From: Sphingopyxis sp. DBS4
GTDB taxonomy: Bacteria > Pseudomonadota > Alphaproteobacteria > Sphingomonadales > Sphingomonadaceae
Direction: 5' to 3'
DNA length: 64,000 nt
NCBI RefSeq assembly: GCF_024628865.1
Contig: NZ_CP102384.1
Location: 259,001-323,000, forward strand
Under the pieces are notes generated by a model. It had not been told where the DNA came from, did no database searches, and saw only the letters and a list, made by a program, of their open reading frames with translations. This document shows, one piece after another, positions 26,501 through 36,438 of the stretch (position 1 is its first letter; every line of letters begins with the position of its first letter). The position numbers and the translations under genes were made by a program.

Positions 26501-26546
26501 AGCTTTGTTAAGCTCCCGCCTTAGCGGGGGTGACGGATAGGGAGTG

Positions 26547-28214
26547 TCATTGGGACGCCTCTGCCCTGAGCGCCTTCCGGTCGAGCTTGCCGATCATCGT
26601 CTTGGGCAGACTGCTCCGCACCTCGACCGCGCTCACCCGCTCATGTTTGCCGAGCCGGGCGTTGAGCCAGGCGGCGAGGGCTTCGCCCGACACCTCATAG
26701 CCTTCCTCCAGCGTCACGAACGCCTTGGGCGTCTCGCCGCGATAGGCGTCGGGGACGCCGAGGACGATCGCCTCCTTGACCGCGGGATGTTCGTGGAGAT
26801 GCGCCTCGATCACGCTCGGATAGACTTTGAAGCCGCCGACCGCGATCATGTCCTTCAGCCGGTCGACGATGCGGATATAGCCGTCGCCGTCGATCGCCGC
26901 GACGTCGCCGGTGCGCAGCCAGCCGTCCTCCGTAAAGCTGTCCCCGTCGGCCTCGGCCCGGTTCCAGTATCCCTGCATGATCTGCGGCCCCTTGACCGCA
27001 AGTTCGCCCGCTTCGCCCGGCGCGGCGTCCTGCGTGGGATCATCGCGGCCCAACAGGCGGATGCGCGTCGCGGGGATCGGCTGGCCGATCGTGCCGGGTT
27101 TGACCGGGCCGTCATAGGGGTTGGTCGCGACGACTCCCGAGCTTTCGGTGAGGCCATAGCCCTCGACGAGCGAGGCGCCGGTCGCGGCGATGAATTTCTC
27201 GCGCAGCTCGGCGGGCATCGGCGCGCCGCCCGAAATGCAGACGCGCAGCGAAGAAAAGTCGGTCTTCGCGAGGTCGGGATGGTCGAGCAGCGCCTGATAC
27301 ATGGTCGGGACGCCGGGCAGCGCGGTGGCCTTGGTCCGCGTGATCGCCGCAAGTGCCGCCTTGGCGTCGAAGCGCGGCAGCATCGTGATCATCCCGCCGT
27401 TGAGTATCGTGCGATTGAGGACGCAGGTGTTCGCAAAGACGTGGAAGAAGGGCAGCACCCCCAGGATGCGGTCGCCCGCATCGTGATCGGGATCGATCGC
27501 ATTGACCTGCCGCGCATTGGCGGTGAGATTCTGGTGGGTGAGCTTCGCGCCTTTTGGCGTGCCGGTGGTGCCGCCGGTATATTGGATCAGCGCGACGTCC
27601 CGCTCCGCATCGATCGCCACCGGGTCGGGGTGCCCGTCGTTGGCGATGAGCGCCGAAAAGCGGATGATACGCGGATCGGCGGGCAGCGCGGCGACCTCTT
27701 TTGTCTTGAACAATCGGTAGAGGACCGACTTCGCGGGCGGCAGTCCGCCCGCGATCGATCCGACGACAAGATGCTTGAGGCTCGACCCGTCGAGGACCGC
27801 GAGCGCGGTCGGCAACAGCGCCGCTGCGCTGAGCGTGACCAGCGTGTCGGTGCCCGAATCCTCGACCTGCGCCTCAAGCTCGGCGACGGTATAGAGCGGC
27901 GAGAAATTGACCACCGTCGCCCCGGCGGCGAGCGCGCCATAATAGGCCGCGACATAATGCGGTACATTGGGCAGGAAGAGCCCGACGCGGCTTCCCTTGC
28001 CGATGCCGCGCTGTTGCAGCCCGCGCGCGACACGCGCGACGCCATCGGCGACCTCGGCATAGGAAAAATGCCGCCCCATGAAATCGAGCATCGGTGCATC
28101 GCCTTTGCGCGCGGCGCTCGCCGCGAGCATGTCGGGAAGCGAGAGGGGAGCGAAGGGCTGATCCCATGCGGTCGGATGGCGATAATCGTGCGACCAGTCA
28201 TGGGGGCTCGGCAT
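26547..28214 (-). CDS. Long-chain fatty acid:CoA ligase (AMP-forming)
   Basis: 555 residues. The ANL-superfamily motifs are all present: YTGGTTGTPKGAKLTH (about residues 210-225, P-loop-like), EGYGLTESSGV, GWLRTGDVAAID, and the C-terminal catalytic Lys in PKTMIGKLDRKALR. It activates fatty acids to acyl-CoA. It stands alone between repeats, though acyl-CoA dehydrogenase, enoyl-CoA hydratase and etfBA occur about 10 kb away. Chain length cannot be told from sequence. Confidence 0.92.
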   Translation of the reverse strand: MPSPHDWSHDYRHPTAWDQPFAPLSLPDMLAASAARKGDAPMLDFMGRHFSYAEVADGVARVARGLQQRGIGKGSRVGLFLPNVPHYVAAYYGALAAGATVVNFSPLYTVAELEAQVEDSGTDTLVTLSAAALLPTALAVLDGSSLKHLVVGSIAGGLPPAKSVLYRLFKTKEVAALPADPRIIRFSALIANDGHPDPVAIDAERDVALIQYTGGTTGTPKGAKLTHQNLTANARQVNAIDPDHDAGDRILGVLPFFHVFANTCVLNRTILNGGMITMLPRFDAKAALAAITRTKATALPGVPTMYQALLDHPDLAKTDFSSLRVCISGGAPMPAELREKFIAATGASLVEGYGLTESSGVVATNPYDGPVKPGTIGQPIPATRIRLLGRDDPTQDAAPGEAGELAVKGPQIMQGYWNRAEADGDSFTEDGWLRTGDVAAIDGDGYIRIVDRLKDMIAVGGFKVYPSVIEAHLHEHPAVKEAIVLGVPDAYRGETPKAFVTLEEGYEVSGEALAAWLNARLGKHERVSAVEVRSSLPKTMIGKLDRKALRAEASQ

Positions 28215-28351
28215 GGCCGGGATTCGTCCTTTCTATGCTCGTTACTGACATCACTCTAAGCAGCGCCGCCGCATATCGCAATCGGGGGTCGTGCTTGCGG
28301 CGCGGCGGCGCGACGGCTAGGCAAGGGCGTTCGAATTTCCAGGGGATCGCC

Positions 28352-28891
28352 ATGCCGCACCTGTCCATGCGCCTGATCGCGCCGCTCGCTGTTCTTGCCG
28401 CGGTCGCCGCAGCCGCTCCCGCCGCCGCAAAGGACAAGGAGCCGCCGCCGCGTCCGGCCCAGATTCAGGAACTCTATAACTGCCGCGACATCGCCGATCC
28501 GACGGCGCGCCTTGCCTGCTTCGATCGCGAGGTCGGTGAGTTGCAGACCGCCGATACCCAGCGCGAGATCAGCTTCGCCGACCGCGAAACGGTGAAGAAG
28601 ACGCGGCGCGGTCTTTTCGGCTTCACCTTGCCCGACCTCGGCATCTTCGGCGGCGATGACGAAGATGAGGTGAAGAGCATCGACACGACCGTCGCTTCCT
28701 CGTCGCAGGTCGAGGGCGGGCGCTATCGCATCGCGATGGCGGACGGTTCGGTCTGGCTTCAGATCGACGACCGTCGGATGGCGCTGTCGCCGCGGCCGGG
28801 GCAGAAGATCCAGATCAAGACCGCGTCGCTCGGCAGCTATTTCCTCAGCCTCGAAGGACGACCCGCCATTCGCGTTCGCCGCGAACGCTGA
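28352..28891 (+). CDS. Hypothetical secreted protein
   Basis: 179 residues from the ATG at 28352; a second ATG five codons later is possible. It has a Sec signal (cleavage near AAAAPAAA). The motif CRDIADPTARLACFDREVG has the two Cys and acidic spacing seen in several small exported proteins of proteobacteria. The C-terminus has alternating strands (VWLQIDDRRMAL). Function unknown. It is followed 33 bp later by pabBC on the same strand. Confidence 0.75.
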   Translation: MPHLSMRLIAPLAVLAAVAAAAPAAAKDKEPPPRPAQIQELYNCRDIADPTARLACFDREVGELQTADTQREISFADRETVKKTRRGLFGFTLPDLGIFGGDDEDEVKSIDTTVASSSQVEGGRYRIAMADGSVWLQIDDRRMALSPRPGQKIQIKTASLGSYFLSLEGRPAIRVRRER

Positions 28892-28924
28892 CCGGCACCG
28901 GCGGATTTCGGGCAGGCATCGGAT

Positions 28925-30787
28925 ATGGAGAAGCGGCTGGCCGTCGGCGAAGGCGCTGTGCCTTTCGTCCTGCTCGACGATGCGCGTCGCGATGGCGCAG
29001 CGCCCGCGCGACTGTTCCGGCATCCGGTCGGCACGCTGGTCGCGGCGCGCGTCGGCGACATGGGGGCGCTGCTTGATGCGCTCGACGCGGCGCGCGCGCG
29101 CGGGCTCCATGTCGCAGGCTATCTCGCCTATGAAGCCGGCCGGGGCTTTGCGCCGGCTTGGCGTGGGGGGGCAGGGGATGCCGATGCGGGCGGCGACCTT
29201 CCGCTTGCGTGGTTCGGCCTGTTCGAGACGGTCGAGCGGATCGCGCCCGATGCCGTCGCCGAATGGCTTCCCGATCCCGCCGCCGCGTGGGTCGGCGCGC
29301 CCCGCCCGCGCATCGATCCCGCCGACTATCTGGCCGCGGTCGAGCAAGTGCTCGCCTATATTCGCGCCGGCGACATCTATCAGGCGAACCTGACCTTCCG
29401 CGCCGATGTGCCGCTGCTCGGCGATCCGCTCGCCGTCTATGCGCGGCTGCGGCGCACCGCGCGCGCGGGCTATGGCGGTTTCCTGTGGACCGGCGAGCGG
29501 GCGGTCGCCTCGCTGTCGCCCGAGCTTTTCTTCGCTTTGCGCGAGGGGCAGGTGATGGCGCGGCCGATGAAGGGGACTGCCGAACGGCGTGCCGACGCCG
29601 ACGCCGATGCCGCGGCGGCGCGCGAACTGGCCGAAGACCCCAAGCAGCGCGCCGAAAATCTGATGATCGTTGACCTGATCCGCAACGACCTGTCGCGCGT
29701 CGCGGTGCCGGGAACGGTGACGGTGCCCGAGCTCTTCCGCGTCGAGAGCTTTCCGACGATCCACCAGCTCGTCTCCGACGTGTCGGCGGCGCTGCCCGAC
29801 GGCGCGGGGGCGGCCGATGTGCTGCGCGCTGCCTTTCCCTGCGGGTCGATCACGGGGGCGCCGAAGGTGCGCGCGATGGAGATCATCGACGCGCTGGAGA
29901 TCGAACCGCGCGGGCTCTACACGGGCTCGATCGGTTTCATCGAAGCGGGCGGCGACGCCGCCTTCAATGTCGCGATCCGGACTTTGGTGTTTCCGGACGG
30001 GGACTTGCGGGACGGCGCCGCTTGCGCCACGCGCCCCTTGCAGGAAAGCGCGGCTTGCGCCACGCTGGGGCTCGGTTCCGGAATCGTCGCCGACAGCCAG
30101 CCTGCCGAGGAATGGCGCGAATGTCTGGCCAAGGGGGAATTTGTGAGCGCAGCGGGCGAGAGCTTCGACCTGATCGAAACGATGTTCTTCGATCCCGTCG
30201 AGGGCGTCCAGCGGCTCGAAGGCCATCTGGCGCGGATGAAGGCGAGTGCCGCGGCGCTCGATTTCGTGTTCGACCGGCACGGCGCGCGCAATAGCCTGCA
30301 ATCGGCGACCTTCCGTCTGCGCAGCGCGGCGCGGGTGCGGATGCGGCTCGCGCGGTCGGGCGCGCTCGCGGTCGAGGTGTCGCCGCTACCGCGGCTTGCC
30401 GAACTGCCGGTGCCGGTCGCGGCCTGCCCGGCGCCGATGGCGGCGGGCGATTTCCGCGCCCTGCACAAGACCAGTTTGCGCGCGCCTTATGACGCCGCGC
30501 GCGCCGCGCGGGGCACAGCGGAGGTGGTGTTCGTCGACGAGCCTGGTTTCGTCACCGAGGGAAGCTGGAGCAATATCTTCGTCGAGCGCGACGGGCTGCT
30601 GCTGACGCCGCCGCTGGCGCTCGGCCTGCTTCCCGGCGTGCTGCGCGCCGAGCTGATCGAGAAAGGCCGCGCGGTCGAATCGCACCTGCGCCTCGCCGAC
30701 CTTGCGAGCGGCTTCTTCCTCGGTAATTCGCTGCGCGGCCTGATCCCGGCGCGGCTGGTGGACGGTACGGCTACCGCGATAGGCTGA
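28925..30787 (+). CDS. pabB: Aminodeoxychorismate synthase component I fused to 4-amino-4-deoxychorismate lyase (PabBC)
   Basis: 620 residues. The N-terminal ~420 residues are a chorismate-binding domain (GDIYQANLTFRADVP, MARPMKGTAERR with the catalytic Lys, CGSITGAPKVRAMEII). The C-terminal ~190 are a class IV PLP aminotransferase-fold lyase (HKTSLRAPYDAARA with the PLP Lys, VTEGSWSNIFV). Together they make p-aminobenzoate for folate with a glutaminase partner that is not in the window. Odd: just before the LGLGSGIVADS loop there is an 11-residue duplication-like insert (AACAT...AACAT). Confidence 0.9.
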   Translation: MEKRLAVGEGAVPFVLLDDARRDGAAPARLFRHPVGTLVAARVGDMGALLDALDAARARGLHVAGYLAYEAGRGFAPAWRGGAGDADAGGDLPLAWFGLFETVERIAPDAVAEWLPDPAAAWVGAPRPRIDPADYLAAVEQVLAYIRAGDIYQANLTFRADVPLLGDPLAVYARLRRTARAGYGGFLWTGERAVASLSPELFFALREGQVMARPMKGTAERRADADADAAAARELAEDPKQRAENLMIVDLIRNDLSRVAVPGTVTVPELFRVESFPTIHQLVSDVSAALPDGAGAADVLRAAFPCGSITGAPKVRAMEIIDALEIEPRGLYTGSIGFIEAGGDAAFNVAIRTLVFPDGDLRDGAACATRPLQESAACATLGLGSGIVADSQPAEEWRECLAKGEFVSAAGESFDLIETMFFDPVEGVQRLEGHLARMKASAAALDFVFDRHGARNSLQSATFRLRSAARVRMRLARSGALAVEVSPLPRLAELPVPVAACPAPMAAGDFRALHKTSLRAPYDAARAARGTAEVVFVDEPGFVTEGSWSNIFVERDGLLLTPPLALGLLPGVLRAELIEKGRAVESHLRLADLASGFFLGNSLRGLIPARLVDGTATAIG

Positions 30788-30902
30788 GCTTCGCCCTGCA
30801 TAGGTAAATTATCCCATGCCGCGCTTGCGAATTGCGGATGGAAGCTCTAGGCGCGGCCCCGCGCAATTTCCTGTCCATTTGCTCGCGAAGGACCGCCTTT
30901 CC

Positions 30903-32114
30903 ATGTCGCTGAAGCCGCATACATCCGCTGCCTTGAACCGCATCCAGCCCTCGGCGACGCTCGCGATGACCGCGCGCGTGACCAAGCTGAAGGCCGAAGG
31001 CGTCGATGTGATCGGCCTTTCGGCGGGTGAGCCCGATTTCGACACCCCCGATTTCGTCAAGGAAGCGGCGATCGAGGCGATCCGCAACGGCCAGACCAAA
31101 TATACGCTGGTCGACGGCACGATCGCGCTCAAGGAAGCGATCCGCGGCAAGTTCCGCCGCGACAACGGCCTCGACTACGGCCTCGACCAGATCACGGTCA
31201 ACGTCGGCGGCAAGCACACGCTCTTCAACGCGCTCGTCGCGACGGTCGATGCGGGCGACGAGGTGATCATCCCGGCGCCCTATTGGGTGAGCTATCCCGA
31301 CATCGTCGCTTTCTGCGGGGGCACGCCCGTGATCGTCGAGGGAACGGCGGCGCAGAATTACAAGATCACCCCGGCGCAGCTCGACCAGGCGATCACGAAG
31401 AAGACGCGCTGGGTGATGTTCAACTCGCCGTCCAACCCGTCGGGCGCTGCTTACGCGCCGGAGGAGATCGACGCGATCGGCGAGGTGATCCGCCGTCACA
31501 GCCATGTGATGGTAATGACCGACGATATGTACGAGCATGTCTGGTACGCCGATTTCGCCTTCTCGACGCTCGCGCAGCGCTGCCCGGACCTCGCCGATCG
31601 CATCCTGACTGTGAACGGCTGTTCGAAGGCTTATGCGATGACCGGCTGGCGCATCGGCTATGCCGGCGGTCCTGCCTGGATCATCAAGGCGATGGGCAAG
31701 CTCCAGTCGCAGTCGACCTCGAACCCCTGCTCGATCGCGCAGGCGGCGGCGGCGGCGGCGCTCGGCGGGCCGCAGCAGTTTCTCGACGACCGCAACGCCG
31801 CGTTCAAAAAGCGTCGCGATATGGTCGTCGCGATGCTCAACGACGCGCCCGGCTTATCGTGCCCGGTCCCCGACGGCGCCTTCTATGTCTATCCCGACGC
31901 GAGCGGCTGCATCGGCAAGAAGACCCCTTCGGGTCACGTCATCGAGAATGACGAGATGCTGATCGACTATTTCCTCGACGCGGCGCGCGTCGCGGCGGTG
32001 CATGGGGGGGCTTTCGGTCTGTCGCCGGCCTTCCGTGTTTCCTATGCGACATCCGAAGCGGCGCTCAAGGAAGCGTGCGTGCGCATCCAGCAGGCCTGCG
32101 CGGCGCTGAGCTGA
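30903..32114 (+). CDS. Aspartate aminotransferase, class I fold-type PLP enzyme
   Basis: 403 residues from the ATG at 30903 (AAGGA eleven bases upstream). Features of the Ib-subgroup aspartate/prephenate aminotransferases: LSAGEPDFDTPDFV, FNSPSNPSGAAY, the PLP Lys in NGCSKAYAMTGWRIGY, and a terminal FRVSYATSE with substrate Arg. It exchanges amino groups between aspartate and 2-oxoglutarate, and related enzymes also act on prephenate. Followed by a terminator-like hairpin. Confidence 0.9.
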   Translation: MSLKPHTSAALNRIQPSATLAMTARVTKLKAEGVDVIGLSAGEPDFDTPDFVKEAAIEAIRNGQTKYTLVDGTIALKEAIRGKFRRDNGLDYGLDQITVNVGGKHTLFNALVATVDAGDEVIIPAPYWVSYPDIVAFCGGTPVIVEGTAAQNYKITPAQLDQAITKKTRWVMFNSPSNPSGAAYAPEEIDAIGEVIRRHSHVMVMTDDMYEHVWYADFAFSTLAQRCPDLADRILTVNGCSKAYAMTGWRIGYAGGPAWIIKAMGKLQSQSTSNPCSIAQAAAAAALGGPQQFLDDRNAAFKKRRDMVVAMLNDAPGLSCPVPDGAFYVYPDASGCIGKKTPSGHVIENDEMLIDYFLDAARVAAVHGGAFGLSPAFRVSYATSEAALKEACVRIQQACAALS

Positions 32115-32120
32115 CTCTGT

Positions 32121-32146
32121 CTCCCCTCCCGCACGCGGGAGGGGAG
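32121..32146 (+). terminator. Hairpin terminator after the aspartate aminotransferase
   Basis: A perfect 12-bp stem (CTCCCCTCCCGC / GCGGGAGGGGAG) with a 2-bp loop, beginning 7 bp after the stop. No long T-run follows. It also resembles half of the CCCTCCC repeat family. Confidence 0.45.
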
Positions 32147-32303
32147 AAGCTGAACCTTGCACAACCATCCGGTTCACCCTTCGGTAAGCCCTCGTCTCTA
32201 TAGGTGATCGCCATCACTGCGCGGCGGCAAGGGGCGCGCCATATCGTTCGGTGTAACCAGGGCGGCATCGCCCGCGAAACGATAAACATGACACGAGGCT
32301 CCC

Positions 32304-32411
32304 ATGCTCACCCTGATCCGCTCCGACTGGTTTCCGACCATGCTCGCCGGCTTCGCCATCGGCGGGCTGATCGTGATGCTCCAGCATCCGGGGCTCGCGC
32401 TTCCCTTATAA
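32304..32411 (+). CDS. 35-residue membrane peptide translationally coupled to msrA
   Basis: A short ORF of 35 codons starting at 32304 with GAGG five bases upstream. The product is one hydrophobic helix (WFPTMLAGFAIGGLIVMLQ) plus a short tail ending PLALPL-like (GLALPL). Its TAA overlaps the msrA ATG by one base (TAATG), a classic coupling. No known family recognised. Short size leaves some doubt, but ribosome site, overlap and composition agree. Confidence 0.6.
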   Translation: MLTLIRSDWFPTMLAGFAIGGLIVMLQHPGLALPL

Positions 32412-33082
32412 TGCCGATGCGGCGCGCGTTCGCCGCGTTGCTCGCGGCGCCGCTTCTCGCGCAATGCGCGCCCGCGCAGGCCGAGAATGTCGTCAAGCTG
32501 CCCGCCGCCGCCTATGACCCCGCGGTGAACGCGAAGCGCGCCACAGCGGTGCTCGCCGGGGGCTGCTTCTGGGGCGTCGAGGGCGTCTTTTCCAACGTCA
32601 AGGGCGTGATCTCGGTCGAAGCGGGCTATCATGGCGGCAGCGCGGCGACGGCGAAATACGAACTGACCCACGACGGCAGCTCGGGCCATGCCGAGGCGGT
32701 GCGGATCGTCTATGATCCCACCAAGGTCAGCTATGGAACCTTGCTGCGCGTGCTGTTCTCTGTCGTTGCCGACCCGACGCTGAAGAATCGTCAGGGCCCC
32801 GACGCCGGATCTCAATATCGCGCCGCGATCGTGCCGATGGATGCGGCCCAGCGGCAGGTCGCGACCGCCTATCTCGCGCAGATCGGCAAGGGCGGCTATT
32901 ATACCAAGCGGCTCGTCGTCCCGATCGAAGCCTATAAGCGCTTTTATCCGGCCGAATCCTATCACCAGAATTTCATGCGGCTCCACCCTGCGAATCCCTA
33001 TATCGTCCGCTGGGACGCGCCCAAGCTCGCGGCGCTGAAGCGGCTGTTTCCGGGCCTCGTCCGCCAGACTCCCGTCCCCTGA
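32411..33082 (+). CDS. msrA: Peptide methionine-S-sulfoxide reductase MsrA, exported
   Basis: 223 residues from the ATG at 32411. The signature GGCFWGVEGVF with the catalytic Cys is near residue 55. GYHGG, THDGSSGHAEAVRIVYD and SYHQNFM are also family signatures. It reduces methionine-S-sulfoxide in proteins. An N-terminal signal (ALLAAPLLAQCAPAQA) with a possible lipobox Cys suggests export to the periplasm. Its start overlaps the stop of a 35-residue membrane-peptide ORF, so translation is coupled. Confidence 0.92.
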   Translation: MPMRRAFAALLAAPLLAQCAPAQAENVVKLPAAAYDPAVNAKRATAVLAGGCFWGVEGVFSNVKGVISVEAGYHGGSAATAKYELTHDGSSGHAEAVRIVYDPTKVSYGTLLRVLFSVVADPTLKNRQGPDAGSQYRAAIVPMDAAQRQVATAYLAQIGKGGYYTKRLVVPIEAYKRFYPAESYHQNFMRLHPANPYIVRWDAPKLAALKRLFPGLVRQTPVP

Positions 33083-33218
33083 TCGCTGCCGCCCCGCCGC
33101 TCATCGCGCCTGCGGAATCGTTCGTCGCAAATCGCTGGCCCGCCGCCTGTGGCTGCGGGAGCAGGGGGGCGGCCAAAAGGGTCGGGACAATATAGACGGT
33201 CGCAGCCGCGGGGTTGGA

Positions 33219-34361
33219 ATGAAGTTACGGTTTTCGGGCAGGTCGCTGCTCGGCATGACGATCGGCGCGACGTTGCTCGCAGGATGCGTCAGCGGCGCGG
33301 CGCTGGTGCCGCCGCCGCCGCGCCAGGCGCAGCCCGCGCCCCACGCTCCGGGCGCGGTCACCGTTCCGATCGGGGAGCCGGTGCGCTCGTCGGCGCCGCC
33401 GCCGCGCGGCACGCTCGACCCCGGCTTCCGCCGTCCCGCGCCGGGCCTCAATGATCGTATTGCTTCGCTCTGGCGCGCCTTTCCCGGCAAGACCGGCATC
33501 GCGGTCCAGCGCATCGACGGCGAATGGGCGATCGCGCAGCGCGGCACCGACCTCTTCCCCCAACAGAGCGTATCGAAGCTGTGGGTCGCGATGAGCGTCC
33601 TCGACGCGGTCGACGGCGGCCGGATCAGCCTCGATCAGAAAGTGCGCATCGGGCCCGAGGATCTGGTGGTCTTTCACCAGCCGCTCGCCGCGCGCGTGCG
33701 CTCGGAAGGCAGCGTGACGATGAGCGTGCGCGACCTCATCGAGACCGCGATCACGCACAGCGACAATCTGGCGAACGACAGCCTGCTGCGCACCGTCGGT
33801 GGCCCGGGTGCGGTGCGCGCTTTCATCGCGAAGAAGGATCTGGGATCGATCCGTTTCGGCCCCGGCGAACGGCTGCTGCAAAGCGCGACCGCGGGGCTGA
33901 CCTGGCAGCAGAGCTATTCGCTCGGCCGCAACTTCCAGACCGCGCGCGCGGCGCTTCCGATGGCGACGCGCCAGGCGGCGATGGACAAATATCTCGCCGA
34001 CCCGATCGACGGCGCGAGCCCCGCGGCGATCGCGAGCGCGCTGACCCGCCTTGCGCGCGGCACCTTGCTGTCGCCCGAATCGACCGACTATCTGCTCGGC
34101 GTGATGACGCGGACGCACAGCGGGCCGCAGCGGCTGAAGGCCGGCCTGCCCGCCGGCTGGCAATTCCTCCACAAGACCGGCACCGGCCAGGATCTCAACG
34201 GCATGACCGCGGGCTATAATGACATCGGCATCGCCACCGCGCCCGACGGCACCCGCTATGCGATCGTCGTGATGCTGGGCACCACGACCGCGTCGATTCC
34301 GCAGCGCATGGCGCTGATGCAGGCGGTGTCGGGCGCGGTCGCCGAATTCCACGGGCGATAG
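33219..34361 (+). CDS. Class A beta-lactamase-like serine hydrolase lipoprotein
   Basis: 380 residues with a lipoprotein signal (TLLAGC, Cys near residue 22) and a Pro-rich stretch to about residue 75. The penicillin-binding-fold motifs follow: S-V-S-K (QQSVSKLWVAM; about residues 112-115), S-D-N (THSDNLAN), a possible omega-loop Glu in GERLLQS, and K-T-G (LHKTGTGQD). These are the class A motifs in order with normal spacing. Whether it hydrolyses drugs or has a cell-wall role cannot be told. It is monocistronic by spacing. Confidence 0.88.
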   Translation: MKLRFSGRSLLGMTIGATLLAGCVSGAALVPPPPRQAQPAPHAPGAVTVPIGEPVRSSAPPPRGTLDPGFRRPAPGLNDRIASLWRAFPGKTGIAVQRIDGEWAIAQRGTDLFPQQSVSKLWVAMSVLDAVDGGRISLDQKVRIGPEDLVVFHQPLAARVRSEGSVTMSVRDLIETAITHSDNLANDSLLRTVGGPGAVRAFIAKKDLGSIRFGPGERLLQSATAGLTWQQSYSLGRNFQTARAALPMATRQAAMDKYLADPIDGASPAAIASALTRLARGTLLSPESTDYLLGVMTRTHSGPQRLKAGLPAGWQFLHKTGTGQDLNGMTAGYNDIGIATAPDGTRYAIVVMLGTTTASIPQRMALMQAVSGAVAEFHGR

Positions 34362-34411
34362 GGGCGTCCTGCGGGGTTTGTGGTCTTGCCGCTTTCGATT
34401 ATAGGCGGCGC

Positions 34412-34726
34412 ATGAAGACCTGTATCGCTTTCCCCCTGATCGCCGGATGCCTCGCGCTCGCAAGCTGCGCGACGCCCGAGACGCGGCTCCGCAACGGCCT
34501 CCACAATGCCGGCCTGTCGCAGGCGATGTCGGCGTGCATGGCCGAGCGGATGGTCGACCGCCTGTCGCTCGTCCAGCTCCGCCGCCTCTCGGCGCTCGGC
34601 AGCCTCAGGGACAAAAGGATCACCGATCTGTCGCTCGACCAGTTCCTCCACAAGGTCCGCGCTCTCAAGGATCCCGAGATATTGACGGTTTCGACAAGCT
34701 CCGCCGCGCTTTGCGCGCTGCGCTAA
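34412..34726 (+). CDS. Small hypothetical lipoprotein
   Basis: 104 residues with a lipobox LALASC (Cys near residue 19). The mature part is helical (TRLRNGLHNAGLSQAMSACM) with two further Cys. No family recognised. It lies 50 bp after the serine hydrolase on the same strand and may be cotranscribed. Confidence 0.7.
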   Translation: MKTCIAFPLIAGCLALASCATPETRLRNGLHNAGLSQAMSACMAERMVDRLSLVQLRRLSALGSLRDKRITDLSLDQFLHKVRALKDPEILTVSTSSAALCALR

Positions 34727-34751
34727 CACCTTCGTTCATGCTTCCCGTCAT

Positions 34752-34829
34752 CGTCATCCCGGCGAACGCCAGGATCTCGCCGGGGCGTTATGACGGGAGG
34801 GAGAGATCCCGGCCTTCGCCGGGATGACA
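34752..34829. repeat. Intergenic palindromic repeat, GTCATCCCGGCGAA type
   Basis: 78-bp palindrome related to 22866-22949 and 44325-44402. It lies between the small lipoprotein and sucC. Confidence 0.8.
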
Positions 34830-34956
34830 AAGAGCAAGGTGATCGGCTTCCTTCGATAGAATCTCTTGTCGCGGCAGGGGTAGCCTTGCCGCGCAACTTG
34901 TGCTTATGCGGCGCCATTCTTCTCCCCTTCCAGAGTCGAAAGGCCCGGCAGACCTC

Positions 34957-36165
<1,209 letters not shown>

Positions 36166-36174
36166 AGTTCCACC

Positions 36175-36354
36175 CCCTCTCCCCTTGCGGGAGAGGGTTG
36201 CGGAGACTTGCGAGCTTGCTCGCTAGTCGAAGCTGGGTGAGGGGTATGCGAGCCGTAGGCTCGCGCGGAGCATAGCTCCGCTCACCCTCATCCAAGTCCG
36301 CCTAATCGCCTACGGCGATAAGGCTCCCTATCCTTCTCCCGTCAAGGGAGAAGG
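36175..36354. repeat. Compound intergenic repeat between sucC and etfB
   Basis: Hairpins at both ends (CCCTCTCCC...GGGAGAGGG and CCTTCTCCC...GGGAGAAGG) enclose about 135 bp with several short inverted pairs (GGAGCATAGCTCC, GCCTACGGC). It belongs to the CCCTCCC family in extended form. Confidence 0.7.
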
Positions 36355-36374
36355 GGTTCGTGGGGACTGCAAGG

Positions 36375-36396
36375 TTGACGTTTACGTAAACGCCAA
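36375..36396. promoter_or_regulatory. Candidate MerR-type (LiuR-like) operator of etfBA
   Basis: TTGACGTTTACGTAAACGCCAA, with a perfect 14-bp core CGTTTACGTAAACG, begins 64 bp before the etfB start. It shares a half with the site at 9447-9464. LiuR sites of this kind are known upstream of etf and branched-chain acyl-CoA genes in proteobacteria (from memory). Confidence 0.5.
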
Positions 36397-36438
36397 TTAT
36401 GGCGCAGTGCACAATTTTTCGAGAGGAGCTTTGAGCCC

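Noticed and set aside
33219..34361. Acquired class A beta-lactamase
   Set aside because: Motifs S-V-S-K, S-D-N and K-T-G fit, but the context is chromosomal with normal composition and no mobile elements. Resistance cannot be claimed.
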